Shown: positions 17,872 to 28,974 of the stretch, piece by piece
Layout: the number at the start of each line of letters is the position of its first letter
Numbering within the stretch: position 1 is the first letter of the stretch
Assembly (NCBI RefSeq): GCF_944388875.1
Contig: NZ_CALXKQ010000018.1
Location: 1 to 63,726, forward strand
Origin: an uncultured Brachyspira sp.
GTDB lineage: Bacteria; Spirochaetota; Brachyspiria; Brachyspirales; Brachyspiraceae
Direction: 5' to 3'
DNA length: 63,726 nucleotides
Notes under the pieces: generated by a model
Databases searched by the model: none
What the model was told of the DNA's origin: nothing
What the model saw: only the letters and a program-made list of their open reading frames with translations
Program-made: the position numbers and the translations under genes

Positions 17872-18309
17872 ATGAATAGGAAATTTACAGCATTAATAAT
17901 TCTTATATTATTTACTTTTTCATATAAAGTTTTATTTCCATATTATAATGACAGTACAGCAGATAATTTGCCTGAACAGTCTATTAATTTTATAAAAGAT
18001 TATTTTGATACTAATAACATAACAAGGATAGAAGAATTAAATGAATTTTATAAAGTATTTTTCAATAATGGTATAATAATATATTTTGATTCAAATGGAT
18101 TATGGCAGGAAATTGACGGACATTCTAATCCTATACCTACAAGCTTTATTAATAAAAATGTTTTAAATACTATAAAAAATACAAATCCAAATGCTAATAT
18201 CATCAAAATAAAAAGAAGATGGAATATGTATGTTGTTAGTTTAGATAATTACATAAATGTTTTTGTTGATTTTGCTGGAATGCTTATAGGACAAAAAGTT
18301 CCAGATTAA
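17872..18309 (+). CDS. PepSY-like secreted protein
   Basis: This 145-residue exported protein has an N-terminal hydrophobic signal and two PepSY-like (DUF2874-type) repeats: a half ending in VFFNNGIIIYFDSNGLWQEIDG and a second ending in NMYVVSLDNYINVFVD. It closes with LIGQKVPD, like its neighbours at 18327 and 32887. No Shine-Dalgarno is visible. The next paralogue follows by 17 nt. Proteins of this fold are periplasmic and often bind or inhibit other envelope proteins. Specific function unknown. Confidence 0.75.
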   Translation: MNRKFTALIILILFTFSYKVLFPYYNDSTADNLPEQSINFIKDYFDTNNITRIEELNEFYKVFFNNGIIIYFDSNGLWQEIDGHSNPIPTSFINKNVLNTIKNTNPNANIIKIKRRWNMYVVSLDNYINVFVDFAGMLIGQKVPD

Positions 18310-18326
18310 TTATTCAAAGAGGTTAT

Positions 18327-18752
18327 ATGAATAAAAAAATATTAATTTTATTTTTCTTTTTATCAGTTTCTGTGCTTTATTCTGATGAAATATATATTGC
18401 TCCTAATCAGCTTCCTGCTGCTATACTGCAGTTTGTAAGTTTATATTTTAATAATTCTCAGATTATATATGCTGAAATGGATAGGAAAACTTATGAGATT
18501 GCATTAGATAATGGAGTAGAAATAGAATTCTTTAGAAATGGAGAATTAAAAGAAATAGAGGGAAATTACACAGCATTGCCTTCAAATATACTTCCTCAGC
18601 CAGTAGCAAATACTGTTTCAAGAACTTACCCTAATAACGTAATAACAAAAATAAAAAAGAAATGGAATCTTTATGAAGTTAAACTTAATAATATGATGGA
18701 ACTTTATATAGATATTAATGGTCAGCTTCTAGGACAGAAATTTGACGATTAA
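18327..18752 (+). CDS. PepSY-like secreted protein
   Basis: This 141-residue paralogue of the preceding gene has a clear signal peptide (ILILFFFLSVSVLYS). Residues 26-80 and 85-141 form two similar alpha/beta halves, each with a VEIEFFRNGELKEIEG-like hairpin. It ends GQLLGQKFDD, which matches the third copy at 32887 almost exactly. AGAGG precedes the ATG. It is probably cotranscribed with 17872, and a strong terminator follows directly. Confidence 0.8.
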   Translation: MNKKILILFFFLSVSVLYSDEIYIAPNQLPAAILQFVSLYFNNSQIIYAEMDRKTYEIALDNGVEIEFFRNGELKEIEGNYTALPSNILPQPVANTVSRTYPNNVITKIKKKWNLYEVKLNNMMELYIDINGQLLGQKFDD

Positions 18753-18787
18753 AAAAAGGATATCATCAAAAGATGCATATCCTTTTT
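18753..18787 (+). terminator. Terminator after the PepSY-like pair
   Basis: An 11-bp stem (18753-18763 with 18777-18787) extends inward by CATC/GATG with one bulged base. A-runs and T-runs flank both sides, so it can also serve secA on the minus strand. Confidence 0.8.
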
Positions 18788-18808
18788 ATATTTATAATAT
18801 ATTAATTT

Positions 18809-21745
18809 CTAAGCGTCCTTTCCATGACAGTATTTATATTTCTTACCGCTTCCGCAAGGGCAAGGATCATTTCTTCCTATTTTCTGAGTCATTTTTACAT
18901 TAGGCTGTGCTGTTTTTACTTTGTTTTGAATATTTTGATTATTTCCGCCATTCATTGCACTTATATTTCCTTTTTCTTCCACTCCGCCGTCAAAAGCACT
19001 CTCTCTATTCATACTATCAAATGAATTAGGAACTATTCTAACTCTCATTATTAGATTTACAAGCTCTTCATGTATAGCATTCATAGTTGCTACAAACATT
19101 TTATATCCTTCAAGTTTATATTCTGTAAGCGGATTTTTTTCAGCATATCCTCTTAAACCAATACCCTCTCTCAAACTGTCCATAGCAAATAAATGATCTT
19201 TCCATCTATTGTCTATTATTGAAAGGAATATATTTTTTTCTACCTCTCTGAATATTTTTTCATCAACCATTTCAGATTTCTTTTTGTATGCTTCTAAAAG
19301 TAATTTAGTAAGGTTTTTAATAGTGTTGTCCACCCCGCCCTCTACAGCCTTATTAGCAGCATCCTCATCTATACCTATTAAATAACTATTAAGCCATTTT
19401 GTAACTTCAAGAGGGTCTACTGTTTTATTGTTGGAACTTATATCTCTTATAGTAGATTCTGTAACTTCTCCAATTATCTCTTCTACTCTAGGAGATATAT
19501 CATCAGAGTAAAGTATATAATCTCTTTCTCCATAAACTGCCATACGCTGCTGATTCATAACATCATCATACTCAAGCAAATGTTTTCTTATATCAAAGTT
19601 TCTGCCTTCTACTTTTCTCTGAGCATTTTCTATAGATTTATTAAGCCATTTATGACCAAGCTCTTCTTCTTCACCCATTCCCATAGCAAGCATCATTTTT
19701 GATACTCTCTCACCGCCGAATAAACGCATTAAATCATCCTCAAGCGATAAGAAAAATACACTAAGTCCTGGGTCCCCCTGTCTTCCGCTTCTTCCTCTAA
19801 GCTGATTATCAATACGTCTTGCCTCATGTCTTTCACTTCCTATAACATGCAAACCGCCAGCAGCAAGTACTTTTTCTTTGTCTATTTTAGATTTTTCATT
19901 TATTTGAATAATTCTGTCAATTTTTTCTATCATTTCAGAAGCATTATTTTTCTCTGCCAATTCTTTAGCTTCTTCTATTTTTCCAGAAATAACACTTCTT
20001 ACAAATGCTTCTTTATAAAGGTCTATAGCTTTTACTTTTTTTGTTAATTCTTCTTTTTTATAAGGATCACGCTCTTTAAATGCTTTATCTTTCATAAGTA
20101 CAAGCACCTGTTCTATTTCAGAAACACCCTTAGCAACAGGGTTTCCGCCAAGTACGATATCCGTACCACGTCCTGCCATGTTTGTAGCAAGAGTAACAGC
20201 TCCAGGTTCTCCAGCCTGTGCTATTATTTGAGCCTCTCTTGAGTGGTTTTTAGCATTTAATACTTCATGATTAATTTTATGCCTTTTGAATACTTTAGAA
20301 AGCTCCTCGTTCATCTCTACTGATACTGTACCAACAAGTGCAGGTTTTCCAGCATCTTGAAGTTCTTTTATATATTTTGCCAATGCTTCAAATTTTGCCT
20401 TTTTAGTTCTGTATATTTTATCTGATAAATCCTGTCTTGCTATAGGTTTATTAGTAGGTATAACAGCAACATCCAATTTATATATTTTATAAAACTCTTC
20501 TGCTTCTGTTTCGGCAGTACCTGTCATACCTGAAAGTTTAGGATACATTCTGAAATAGTTTTGGAATGTTATTGTAGCATAAGTTTGGGATTCATTTTGT
20601 ATAGCAACTTTTTCTTTAGCTTCTATTGCTTGGTGAAGTCCGTCGCTGTATCTTCTTCCTTCAAGCACACGTCCTGTAAACTCATCTACAATCAAAACTT
20701 CTCCGTCTGTAACCATATAATCAACATCTTTTTTGAATACTTTATGAGCCTTTAAAGCCTGATTAACATGATGAACTATTGTACTGCTTTGAGCCCCATA
20801 TAAATTTTCTACATTAAGGAGCTTTTCTACTTTATGTACCCCCTCTTCTGTAAGGTATACATTTTTATCCTTCTCATCAAGTACATAATCACCAGTACCA
20901 GCAACCTCACGCATTCTCTCATCTACTTCTGCCTGTTTAAGCATAGGTATTATTCTGTCAATTTCATAATACATTTTTATGTTTTTTTCAGCTGGTCCTG
21001 ATATTATAAGAGGAGTTCTAGCTTCATCTATTAAGATACTGTCTACCTCATCCACTATAGCATAGTAAAACTTTCTCTGAACTTTATCCTCTTTTCTTGT
21101 AACCATATTATCTCTTAAATAATCGAATCCAAACTCATTATTAGTACCGTAAACAACATCGCAGTTGTAAACAGCACGTCTTTCTGGGGAATGAGGTCTA
21201 GTATTATCAAGTATGCCTACACTTATTCCAAGCATAGAATATATAGGAGTCATCCATTCAGCGTCCCTTTTAGCAAGATAATCATTAACTGTAACTACAT
21301 GCACTCCAAGTCCTGTTAAAGCATTAAGATACACAGCAAGCGTAGCAACAAGTGTTTTACCTTCACCTGTTTTCATCTCAGCAATTCTTCCCTGATGAAG
21401 TACTGTTCCTCCCATCACCTGAACATCAAAGTGCCTCATGCCTGTTGTTCTTATACTGGCTTCGCGTACCACAGCAAATGCCTCTGGAAGTATACTATCT
21501 AATATATCCTGAAGTTTTTTCTTATTTTCTTCTTTGCTTAAATCTAATTCTTCTGTCTTACAGCCTATATGTTTTTCTACTCTTTCTCTGAACTCTTTAG
21601 TCTTATTTGTAAGTTCTTCATTGCTTAATTTTTTTATCTCTTCTTCAAATGATAATGTCTTTTCTGCTATAGGTTTTAATACTTTAGCGTCATTTTGTTC
21701 TTTAGAGCCGAATATCAATTTGAATACTAAATCCATTGCTCCCAT
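18809..21745 (-). CDS. secA: Preprotein translocase ATPase SecA
   Basis: This 978-residue motor drives proteins through SecYEG. Walker A-type MKTGEGKT lies near residue 103, the DEAD-box-like [15 protein letters not shown] near 207, and [10 protein letters not shown] and [13 protein letters not shown] in motor domain 2. At the C-terminus [14 protein letters not shown] forms the zinc-binding SEC-C motif (Cys962, Cys964, Cys973, His974) that contacts SecB or ribosomes. The length is slightly above E. coli SecA. ATG at 21745 has AAGGAG 10 nt upstream; a second ATG three codons in is also possible. Confidence 0.98.
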   Translation of the reverse strand: MGAMDLVFKLIFGSKEQNDAKVLKPIAEKTLSFEEEIKKLSNEELTNKTKEFRERVEKHIGCKTEELDLSKEENKKKLQDILDSILPEAFAVVREASIRTTGMRHFDVQVMGGTVLHQGRIAEMKTGEGKTLVATLAVYLNALTGLGVHVVTVNDYLAKRDAEWMTPIYSMLGISVGILDNTRPHSPERRAVYNCDVVYGTNNEFGFDYLRDNMVTRKEDKVQRKFYYAIVDEVDSILIDEARTPLIISGPAEKNIKMYYEIDRIIPMLKQAEVDERMREVAGTGDYVLDEKDKNVYLTEEGVHKVEKLLNVENLYGAQSSTIVHHVNQALKAHKVFKKDVDYMVTDGEVLIVDEFTGRVLEGRRYSDGLHQAIEAKEKVAIQNESQTYATITFQNYFRMYPKLSGMTGTAETEAEEFYKIYKLDVAVIPTNKPIARQDLSDKIYRTKKAKFEALAKYIKELQDAGKPALVGTVSVEMNEELSKVFKRHKINHEVLNAKNHSREAQIIAQAGEPGAVTLATNMAGRGTDIVLGGNPVAKGVSEIEQVLVLMKDKAFKERDPYKKEELTKKVKAIDLYKEAFVRSVISGKIEEAKELAEKNNASEMIEKIDRIIQINEKSKIDKEKVLAAGGLHVIGSERHEARRIDNQLRGRSGRQGDPGLSVFFLSLEDDLMRLFGGERVSKMMLAMGMGEEEELGHKWLNKSIENAQRKVEGRNFDIRKHLLEYDDVMNQQRMAVYGERDYILYSDDISPRVEEIIGEVTESTIRDISSNNKTVDPLEVTKWLNSYLIGIDEDAANKAVEGGVDNTIKNLTKLLLEAYKKKSEMVDEKIFREVEKNIFLSIIDNRWKDHLFAMDSLREGIGLRGYAEKNPLTEYKLEGYKMFVATMNAIHEELVNLIMRVRIVPNSFDSMNRESAFDGGVEEKGNISAMNGGNNQNIQNKVKTAQPNVKMTQKIGRNDPCPCGSGKKYKYCHGKDA

Positions 21746-21889
21746 TATTCACAAACTCCTTAAATAATTAAAGTAAAAAATAGAATAATTCATTTAATAA
21801 AAATATTGTATATTAAAACTCAATGATAACATAAAATGTAAATATAATAAAGTAGAAAATTATAATTTTAAATACAATATTATTTTATA

Positions 21890-21918
21890 TTGCCTTATAT
21901 ATTTTTATATGTTATAAT
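21890..21918 (+). promoter_or_regulatory. Promoter of the dynamin-like GTPase operon
   Basis: TTGCCT (21890-21895) is separated by 17 nt from TATAAT (21913-21918). The first GTPase ATG is 34 nt further on, preceded by AGGAG. Confidence 0.6.
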
Positions 21919-21951
21919 AAATGAATTGTTAGGTTAAATTAGGAGTGGATA

Positions 21952-23628
21952 ATGATCAATAATCAGAAAAAATTTATAGATATACTCAATAATTTATATA
22001 CTATATCGCAAAAATCAGATATTAGTAATAACAAGATAGAAGAATCTATTGATTTAATAAAAAATGTATCTTTAATTGTACCTGTAGTCGGAGATTTTAG
22101 CTCTGGAAAAAGTACGCTTTTAAATAAGTTTATAGGAAAAGATATATTACAAGTTAATATTAAACCTGAAACAGCAGTTCCATGCGAATTATATTATTCA
22201 AAAGAAGAGTATGCAATAGGCGTTGATGAAAATGGAAATGAAATAAAATTAGAAGAAGTTAATACAGAAAACACTAAAGATTTTTTATATATTAAAAGAT
22301 ATGTTAATAGTGAAAATTTAAAAAAGATAGATCCTATAATATTAGTTGATATGCCTGGATTTGATTCTCCTTTAGAAAATCATAACAGGGCAATAATGAG
22401 CTATTTAGATAAAGGCATATATTATATTTTACTTACACCAGTGGATGCCGGTACTGTAAGCAGATCTATGATTAATCAGATAAATAATATAAAAAACCTT
22501 AAAAAAGATTTATCAGTATTTTTAACTAAAACAGATTTAAGAGATGAAGATACAGTTCAAAAAGTAAAAAGAGAAATTCAGGATAGATTATCTGATATTG
22601 ATATACATAAAACTGTTAATACTATTAATGAAAAAGAAATAGATTTATTTGATAAAATGATTAAGGAATTAAATACAGAAGAATTATTTTATTCTATATT
22701 TGCTGATTTAATTAAAGTTATTTGTCAGGAAACTGAATCATCATTAAAAATAAAAATATCAGCTTTAAAAAGTGATGTAAATCAGAATAAAGGTACTATA
22801 GAAGAATTGGAAAAAGCAATAAAAAATTTAGAAGAAAAAAGAGAAGAGCTAATAAAAGAACAAAAATCTAAAACTTACACAGCAGAAATAGATGTTATAA
22901 CACAAGAGATAGGAAACAAATTAAATAGTAATATAAAAGAATTAGTTAAATTGGCTAAATCTGGAGATGGTGATATATTAAAAGAAGAAATATTGAATAT
23001 AGCACAATCCGTTGTTATAGAAAAAATAGATTCTATTATAGATGATATTAATTTAAATATTAATACTTCTTTTTCAAAAGAGGTTGCATGTTTAGATTCA
23101 AGTTTAAACAAATATAACATAGCTGAAGTTTCAGGAAATATTCAAGACCTTATAAGAAAGTATAATAAAATAGAATATGTAACAAAGCCTGTAACTACTA
23201 GAAAATTTTTTAAAAGTGAAACAGCTTTAACAACATATACTACCGCTACAGGCATATTTGCTGCTGTTTCAAGTTCTCTAGTACCTGCAATAGAAATTGG
23301 GATAATAGTTCTTCCTATAGTGATATCTTTAGTTGTAGGTTTAATTGATAAAATCAAAGAAGATAAAGAAATTAAAGATAAAATTGTAGCAACATTCCCG
23401 CTTGTTAAAAGAGAAATAAGAAATAAACTTAAAGAAATACTTGAAATAAAAACTAATGAGGCTATTAATAACATATACATTCAGTATAATGAGAATTTAG
23501 CAAGCAAAGTAGAAGAGTTGGAAAAAGCTCAGGAAGAACTTAATAAAAACGGAGATGTAAAAGCTGTAATAAGCGGCTTAGAGAATAATCTAAAAGAAGT
23601 AAAAAATACATATTCAAGTATAAAATAA
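21952..23628 (+). CDS. Dynamin-like GTPase 1
   Basis: This 558-residue large GTPase has G1 GDFSSGKST at residues 47-55, the likely G2 Thr in the PETAVP stretch near 74, G3 DMPG at 133-136, and G4 TKTD at 192-195. Long helices surround the G domain (about 255-400). A hydrophobic double segment near 425-465 could be a membrane paddle, as in mitofusin-like bacterial dynamins. It is the first of three consecutive dynamin-like genes; the second begins 19 nt downstream. Bacterial dynamins remodel or guard membranes, and some act in vesicle release or phage defence. Which applies here is unknown. Confidence 0.85.
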   Translation: MINNQKKFIDILNNLYTISQKSDISNNKIEESIDLIKNVSLIVPVVGDFSSGKSTLLNKFIGKDILQVNIKPETAVPCELYYSKEEYAIGVDENGNEIKLEEVNTENTKDFLYIKRYVNSENLKKIDPIILVDMPGFDSPLENHNRAIMSYLDKGIYYILLTPVDAGTVSRSMINQINNIKNLKKDLSVFLTKTDLRDEDTVQKVKREIQDRLSDIDIHKTVNTINEKEIDLFDKMIKELNTEELFYSIFADLIKVICQETESSLKIKISALKSDVNQNKGTIEELEKAIKNLEEKREELIKEQKSKTYTAEIDVITQEIGNKLNSNIKELVKLAKSGDGDILKEEILNIAQSVVIEKIDSIIDDINLNINTSFSKEVACLDSSLNKYNIAEVSGNIQDLIRKYNKIEYVTKPVTTRKFFKSETALTTYTTATGIFAAVSSSLVPAIEIGIIVLPIVISLVVGLIDKIKEDKEIKDKIVATFPLVKREIRNKLKEILEIKTNEAINNIYIQYNENLASKVEELEKAQEELNKNGDVKAVISGLENNLKEVKNTYSSIK

Positions 23629-23647
23629 TTTTATATAAGGTATTAAT

Positions 23648-25879
23648 ATGAGCGTAAAAAATAAAGATAAAGAAATATTAGAAAATATATTAAAAATACA
23701 AGATAATATAGATAAACTTAAAGAAAAATATAAAGATGATTTGGAGTTTGTAGATGAAATAGAAACTTCATGCTATAAAAGTTTGTTTAAAGGAAAAAAT
23801 AGAATAGAAGAAGATTTTAAAGAGCAGGTAAATACTGATAGAAATATAAGAGTCGGAATAGTAGGAAGGGTAAAAGCTGGAAAATCCTCTTTATTAAACT
23901 CTCTTTTATTTGAAGGAAGAGATATTCTTCCTAAGGCTCCTACGCCTATGACGGCGGCATTAACTCAAATGGAATATTCTAATAAGAATTATATAGAAAT
24001 AGAATTTATAACTGAAGATGATATAGCTTTATTAAAACAGCAGAAAGAAGAATATAAAAAATTATTTGAAAGAGTAAGGGAAGAAATAAATATAGAAAAA
24101 GAAGGAAAAGTTGAAGATTTATCTAAGGAAGCTGAAGACAGAATAAAAGCTGATGAATCAAATGAAATATTAATAGCTTCTAAAGAGATATATTATAACA
24201 TAAAAAAAATTAAAGAAAATAATAAAAATATATATGATGAAGTAATGTCAAACACTACAAAAAAAATTGACTTTAATAATATAGAAGAAATAAAAGATAA
24301 ATTGAAAGATTATGTATCTTCAGATGGTATTTATGTAAATTTTGTAAAAAGTTTAAAACTTTATATCAATTTAGATATATTAAAAGAAATAAGCATACTT
24401 GATACTCCTGGATTCAATGATCCTTTGGCTACTAGAAATGAAAAAGCAAATCAGTTATTATCTAAATGCGAGGCTATATTAATACTAACTCCGTCTACTC
24501 ATAATTTCAGCAAATCTGACATTGATGCTATTAATAGAATATCAAAGAGAGAGGGAATACAGGAAATATATGTTGTTATCAGTAAATTTGATGATTCATT
24601 ATTATCTGATGATATAGTAAGAAAAGCTGATGATAATTTGGATAATGCTATAGATAATGTGCTAGATGAATTGTATGACAACATAGAAGATAATTTTAAT
24701 AAAATTAATAATGACGGGGTTTTTGACAATATATTAAAAAATATAAAAAAAAGAGTTACATATTCATCAGGCATGTGTGCTAATATGTTTGAGACTTTTG
24801 AAGATAAGCATCAATGGGATAATGAGAAAAAAAAGGTTTTTGAAAATTTCTCTGAAAAATATAAAGATTATTTTTCAGAAAAAGAAAATGAATTATCTAT
24901 TTTAAATTTAAAAAAATTAGGAAATATTGACAAAATCAGAGAAATATTAAAAGATGTTGAATCAAAAAAAGAAGATTTATTAAAGGATAATCTAAGAAAA
25001 TTTGATAAAAGATATAAAGCTTCTGCTGATGATATAGTAAAAGAAATTACTAATTATGCAGCTAGAAAAGAAAGACAAATAGACAGCGGAACTACAGAAG
25101 ATAAAACTAAAGAAATTAATAATTTACTTAAAAGTTATGACAAAATAAAGCCTATGATACATAGTGCTTATTTAGATACTATAAGATCATGGGCTGTTAG
25201 TATTGATAAAGATGCCGCAAGCAGATTGGATAAGTATTATAGGGATTTAGAAACAAAAATAAATTCATTCATTGAAGAAAAAGATGCTATGTTCGGAAAG
25301 AAAAAAAGATATATTAAAGTTCAAGAAATTAAAAATTCTATTAATAATTATATATATGAATTTAATAATTTTAATTTAAATTTTAGACTTGAAAGATATC
25401 AGGAATTAGAAAGTACTATATCCAAAAATATAATAAATATATTCAGCCTTGAAATTCCAGATAATACTGAAATAAATAATGCATCTATAAAAATATTAAT
25501 TTCTAATATCACTATGGAACATCAAAATAAAATAGAATACGGTTATTTTGATGAAGTTCTATCGAATTTTTTCCATGGAACTGTAGGTAATATTAATATG
25601 ATGAAATATATTAATAAATTTGAATTGGAAGGAAAAGATGCTGATAATTGTATTATTGGTATTAATGCCATAAAAGAACATTTAAGGCATCAATTTAGAG
25701 AACAGATGAATAAGAGAATTGATTTGTTCTCAAAAGAATTGAATGAATTAGATTTTGCCTCTATTTTGCTAAGTAAGTATAAAAGTAAATTAGAGAATGA
25801 ATTAAGAGAATTAAAAGATAAATCTTCATCAATAGATAAATGGAAAAAAATAAAAAAAGAAATTAGAAATATAATTTAG
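23648..25879 (+). CDS. Dynamin-like GTPase 2
   Basis: This 743-residue dynamin-superfamily protein has G1 GRVKAGKSS at residues 73-81, a PTPMTAAL G2 region near 103, G3 DTPGF near 257, and G4 SKFD near 314. Most of the remainder is charged helix with no clear transmembrane segment. In length and G1 style it resembles the E. coli CrfC/YjdA class of about 740 residues, an analogy from memory rather than a search. AAGG precedes the ATG, and the third GTPase gene starts 9 nt after its stop. It probably works with genes 1 and 3. Confidence 0.85.
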   Translation: MSVKNKDKEILENILKIQDNIDKLKEKYKDDLEFVDEIETSCYKSLFKGKNRIEEDFKEQVNTDRNIRVGIVGRVKAGKSSLLNSLLFEGRDILPKAPTPMTAALTQMEYSNKNYIEIEFITEDDIALLKQQKEEYKKLFERVREEINIEKEGKVEDLSKEAEDRIKADESNEILIASKEIYYNIKKIKENNKNIYDEVMSNTTKKIDFNNIEEIKDKLKDYVSSDGIYVNFVKSLKLYINLDILKEISILDTPGFNDPLATRNEKANQLLSKCEAILILTPSTHNFSKSDIDAINRISKREGIQEIYVVISKFDDSLLSDDIVRKADDNLDNAIDNVLDELYDNIEDNFNKINNDGVFDNILKNIKKRVTYSSGMCANMFETFEDKHQWDNEKKKVFENFSEKYKDYFSEKENELSILNLKKLGNIDKIREILKDVESKKEDLLKDNLRKFDKRYKASADDIVKEITNYAARKERQIDSGTTEDKTKEINNLLKSYDKIKPMIHSAYLDTIRSWAVSIDKDAASRLDKYYRDLETKINSFIEEKDAMFGKKKRYIKVQEIKNSINNYIYEFNNFNLNFRLERYQELESTISKNIINIFSLEIPDNTEINNASIKILISNITMEHQNKIEYGYFDEVLSNFFHGTVGNINMMKYINKFELEGKDADNCIIGINAIKEHLRHQFREQMNKRIDLFSKELNELDFASILLSKYKSKLENELRELKDKSSSIDKWKKIKKEIRNII

Positions 25880-25888
25880 GATTAAGTT

Positions 25889-27721
25889 ATGAATACTTCA
25901 TTAATACTATATTCTTCATTTGGCATTGTTATTATTGTTCTTTTAATTATTATTAAAGTTTTAAATAACAAAAATAAAAAATTAATTCAGACTGCTTCTT
26001 TAGACAATAATTATTCTTCAGATAATAATGACAATCCAAATAATTATGAAAATAAAATTTTATCGCTAAAAAAAGAATTGGAAAATAGAGATTTAACTAT
26101 TAAAAAATTAAATTCTGATATAAAAGATCAAAATGAAAAATTATATAAATATCAAAATATAGATTCGCAGCTATTAAATAAAGATAATGAGATAAAAAAA
26201 TTAAAAGAAGAATTAGAAGAGAAAGAAGATGAGATAGAAGATATAGAAGATGATATAGAGGAGCTTAAAGATAAAAATAGAGAATTAGAAGAAGACTTGA
26301 ACGATACAGAAAGTGATTTATATGAGCAAAAGAAGAAAAATGAGGAATTGAATAATGAAAAGGAAAAGGAGAAAAGAAAAAGAGAAAAGGAAGAGAAAAT
26401 AAAAAAGGAAATAGAGAGTTTACTAAATTCTATTTCTGTAATTTTAAGCTCTAAACCTGAAGATAATGATAATTTATACAAATATAAAGAATTATATAAT
26501 GAATATTTAAATCATTTAAAAAGATATAATAATATTTCTGGTATAGATATCTATAATGTTTTTTTGAATACCGAAAAGGAGTTATATGATATATCATTAA
26601 ATGCATTTATTTATAAAAAAAACATAGTTGCAGTAGGAGGAGGATTTAGTTCTGGAAAATCATCTTTTTTAAATAGTTTGATAGAAGATAAAAGTATAAG
26701 ACTTCCTACAGATATAAAAGCACTTACATATATACCGTCTTATATATTTAATAGTGATAACAATAATGTATCTGTATTATCTTTGAATGATAATAAGATA
26801 AATATAAATATTGATATATTTGAGAAATTAACAAAAAGAATTGTAAATGTTGAAAATCTTAATTTTAACAGTAAAAACTTGATTAAGCACTTTTTTATAG
26901 CAACTACTCTAAAAAAAGAATATCAAAATATATGCTTTATAGATACACCAGGGTATGATCCGGGAAATGATGACAATGAAGAAGATAAAAAAATGGCTTT
27001 TGAGTATATTAAGCATGCAAATAATTTATTATGGCTTATCAATATACAGGCAGGTACTATTTCAAAGACAGATTTAGCTTTTTTAAATGAAATTATAAAA
27101 CATGATAAAAATAAAAAAATATATGTTTTACTAACACATGCTGATACACGTGATGATGAAACTATAAGGAAGGTTATAAAGCATATAAAAGAAACTTTGG
27201 ATCAAAATAATATTAAAATAATAGGTATTTCTCCTTATACTTCAAGTCAAGGAAAATATGATGATAATAAACAGATATATGAAGCTTTTACAATAGGAAG
27301 AAGTTTACCGTCTTTTTTAAAAAACATGGAAAATAAAGAAAACTCAAAATTGGAAAATATTAAAAAAGATATAAAAAATATATTTGATAGTATAATATCA
27401 AAATACAATGAAGAAATTAAATCTATAAAAAGTGAAATTACTGTTGTAAATAAAATAAGACTTGATAATATGATTAATTTAGATACAAAAGATATTATTA
27501 TCAATAATTATAAGTCATATTTACCTGAAGATTTTAAATTAGAGGCAAATATAAATTTAAAAGAAAAAAATATTGATAAATATAAAGATATAGATAAAAC
27601 TATTTATAATATAATAAACAAATATCAAAATAATATAAAAATGTATAATGAATGCATATCTTATTCAAAAAAAATGCTTCTTGAAATCGAAAATTGTGTA
27701 AATGAAATTTTTGATTTATAA
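25889..27721 (+). CDS. Membrane-anchored coiled-coil dynamin-like GTPase 3
   Basis: This 610-residue protein has an N-terminal transmembrane helix (about residues 8-24), a very charged coiled coil (about 55-180), and a dynamin-type G domain. G1 GGFSSGKSS is near residue 251, G3 DTPGYDPG near 354, and G4 THAD near 417. Few bacterial dynamins carry a membrane anchor plus rod ahead of the G domain. It could be the membrane-tethering partner of the two upstream GTPases, a role inferred only from architecture and operon position. AGGA lies 7 nt before the ATG. Confidence 0.82.
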   Translation: MNTSLILYSSFGIVIIVLLIIIKVLNNKNKKLIQTASLDNNYSSDNNDNPNNYENKILSLKKELENRDLTIKKLNSDIKDQNEKLYKYQNIDSQLLNKDNEIKKLKEELEEKEDEIEDIEDDIEELKDKNRELEEDLNDTESDLYEQKKKNEELNNEKEKEKRKREKEEKIKKEIESLLNSISVILSSKPEDNDNLYKYKELYNEYLNHLKRYNNISGIDIYNVFLNTEKELYDISLNAFIYKKNIVAVGGGFSSGKSSFLNSLIEDKSIRLPTDIKALTYIPSYIFNSDNNNVSVLSLNDNKININIDIFEKLTKRIVNVENLNFNSKNLIKHFFIATTLKKEYQNICFIDTPGYDPGNDDNEEDKKMAFEYIKHANNLLWLINIQAGTISKTDLAFLNEIIKHDKNKKIYVLLTHADTRDDETIRKVIKHIKETLDQNNIKIIGISPYTSSQGKYDDNKQIYEAFTIGRSLPSFLKNMENKENSKLENIKKDIKNIFDSIISKYNEEIKSIKSEITVVNKIRLDNMINLDTKDIIINNYKSYLPEDFKLEANINLKEKNIDKYKDIDKTIYNIINKYQNNIKMYNECISYSKKMLLEIENCVNEIFDL

Positions 27722-27878
27722 TATTGATTTATTAAAAAGATAATATATTATTAAAACAATCATAATTAGTTTTAGGGTTATTATTATGCAGTAAACTTCA
27801 TCAAATTCATTTTTTTATTCTAAAATGATCATATCTAACTAAATTTTTTTACAATATTACAATATATAGAGGATTTCA

Positions 27879-28753
27879 ATGTTAAATGTTTTACTAGTTA
27901 TAATAGGCTCTATTGCTTATGGTTTCTTACCGATTTTTGTTAAAAATATTATAGCATATAATTATTCATCACTTTCTATAGTTTTCTATAGATATTTTTT
28001 TACTGCAATTTTTTTACTGCAATTTTTTTATTTATAATTATACTTGTTACAAGAAAAAGTTTTAAAATAACAAAAAGACAGTTTATAGAATTATTAATAT
28101 TCAGTACAATAGGACTTGGAATAACATTTTTCTTATTATCGCAGGCATTATTATATATATCAGCAGGTCTTACAAATATGATACATTTCGGATATCCTGT
28201 AGTGGTTTTGCTTATAATGATATTTATGTACAAAGAACAAATTAATATATTAAAAATTCTATCTATGATTTTTGCCATTACTGGTATAATCCTGCTTACT
28301 AAGGTAGTAAAAGTAGAATCTTTTTTGGGTGTGATATATGCATTAATGACAACTATTACTTATGGTATTTATATGGTTGCTAATAAAAAATGCAGTTTTT
28401 CTAATCTTGACACTATGGTTTCTCTCTTTTATATGTCTGTTATAGTTTCTGCAGCTTTTTTTATAGTTGGAATATTTACAAAAAGTCTTCAGATACTAAA
28501 TAATTTTTATGTATTTTATAATTTTACAGCAATATCTTTAATATGCACTATATTCTCACTTGGACTTTTACTTTATGGAGTTAAAAAATTAGGTTCTTCA
28601 TTTGCCTCCATACTTAATATGTTTGAACCTACGACTACAGTAGTTGCTTCCATATTTATATACAATGAAGAGTTAACTATAAATATAATAATAGGCTCAA
28701 TTTTAATAATATTTTCAACTATAAGTATGGTTATAGGAAACAAAAATACCTAA
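27879..28753 (+). pseudogene. EamA/DMT-family transporter interrupted by a 14-bp tandem duplication
   Basis: A reading frame from ATG 27879 (GAGGA upstream) encodes the first hydrophobic helices of a drug/metabolite transporter. It is thrown out of frame at two adjacent copies of ACTGCAATTTTTTT (28002-28015 and 28016-28029) and stops soon after. Removing one copy restores a continuous frame to 28753, about 286 residues with roughly ten hydrophobic helices, the usual EamA size. As written the product is broken. The later part is open from 28178 on and might be made separately, though no SD is seen there. Confidence 0.8.
28002..28029 (+). repeat. 14-bp tandem duplication inside the EamA gene
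   Basis: Two exact 14-nt units sit between T7 runs, so the stretch reads T7-ACTGCAA-T7-ACTGCAA-T7. Slippage or recombination can delete one unit and restore the gene. Confidence 0.9.
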
Positions 28754-28974
28754 TTATTTATAAGGAATAATAAAAATATACTTTTTATTGTATTAGTTTC
28801 AAAACTACAGCAGCAAATTATTTTTTAATCAAATGATAATATTTTAAATGATGTATAATTAATAATTATAAATTTAATGCTTTATCTCACTTATTTAAGT
28901 ATTATTATTCATAATAAATTATTATTCATATACAAAAAAAAATATACAAAATAACAAAAATACATGTTTTTCTA
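28754..28974. other. Intergenic region without recognised gene
   Basis: Together with the promoter that follows, the stretch up to feoB (28754-29058) holds about 300 bases of A/T-rich DNA. I see only short direct repeats of TTATTATTCATA near 28910-28930 and no coding frame. Confidence 0.5.

Noticed and set aside
18824-21767. Plus-strand frames opposite secA
   Set aside because: They are antisense shadows of a conserved gene, Phe/Ser/Tyr-rich and without start signals.
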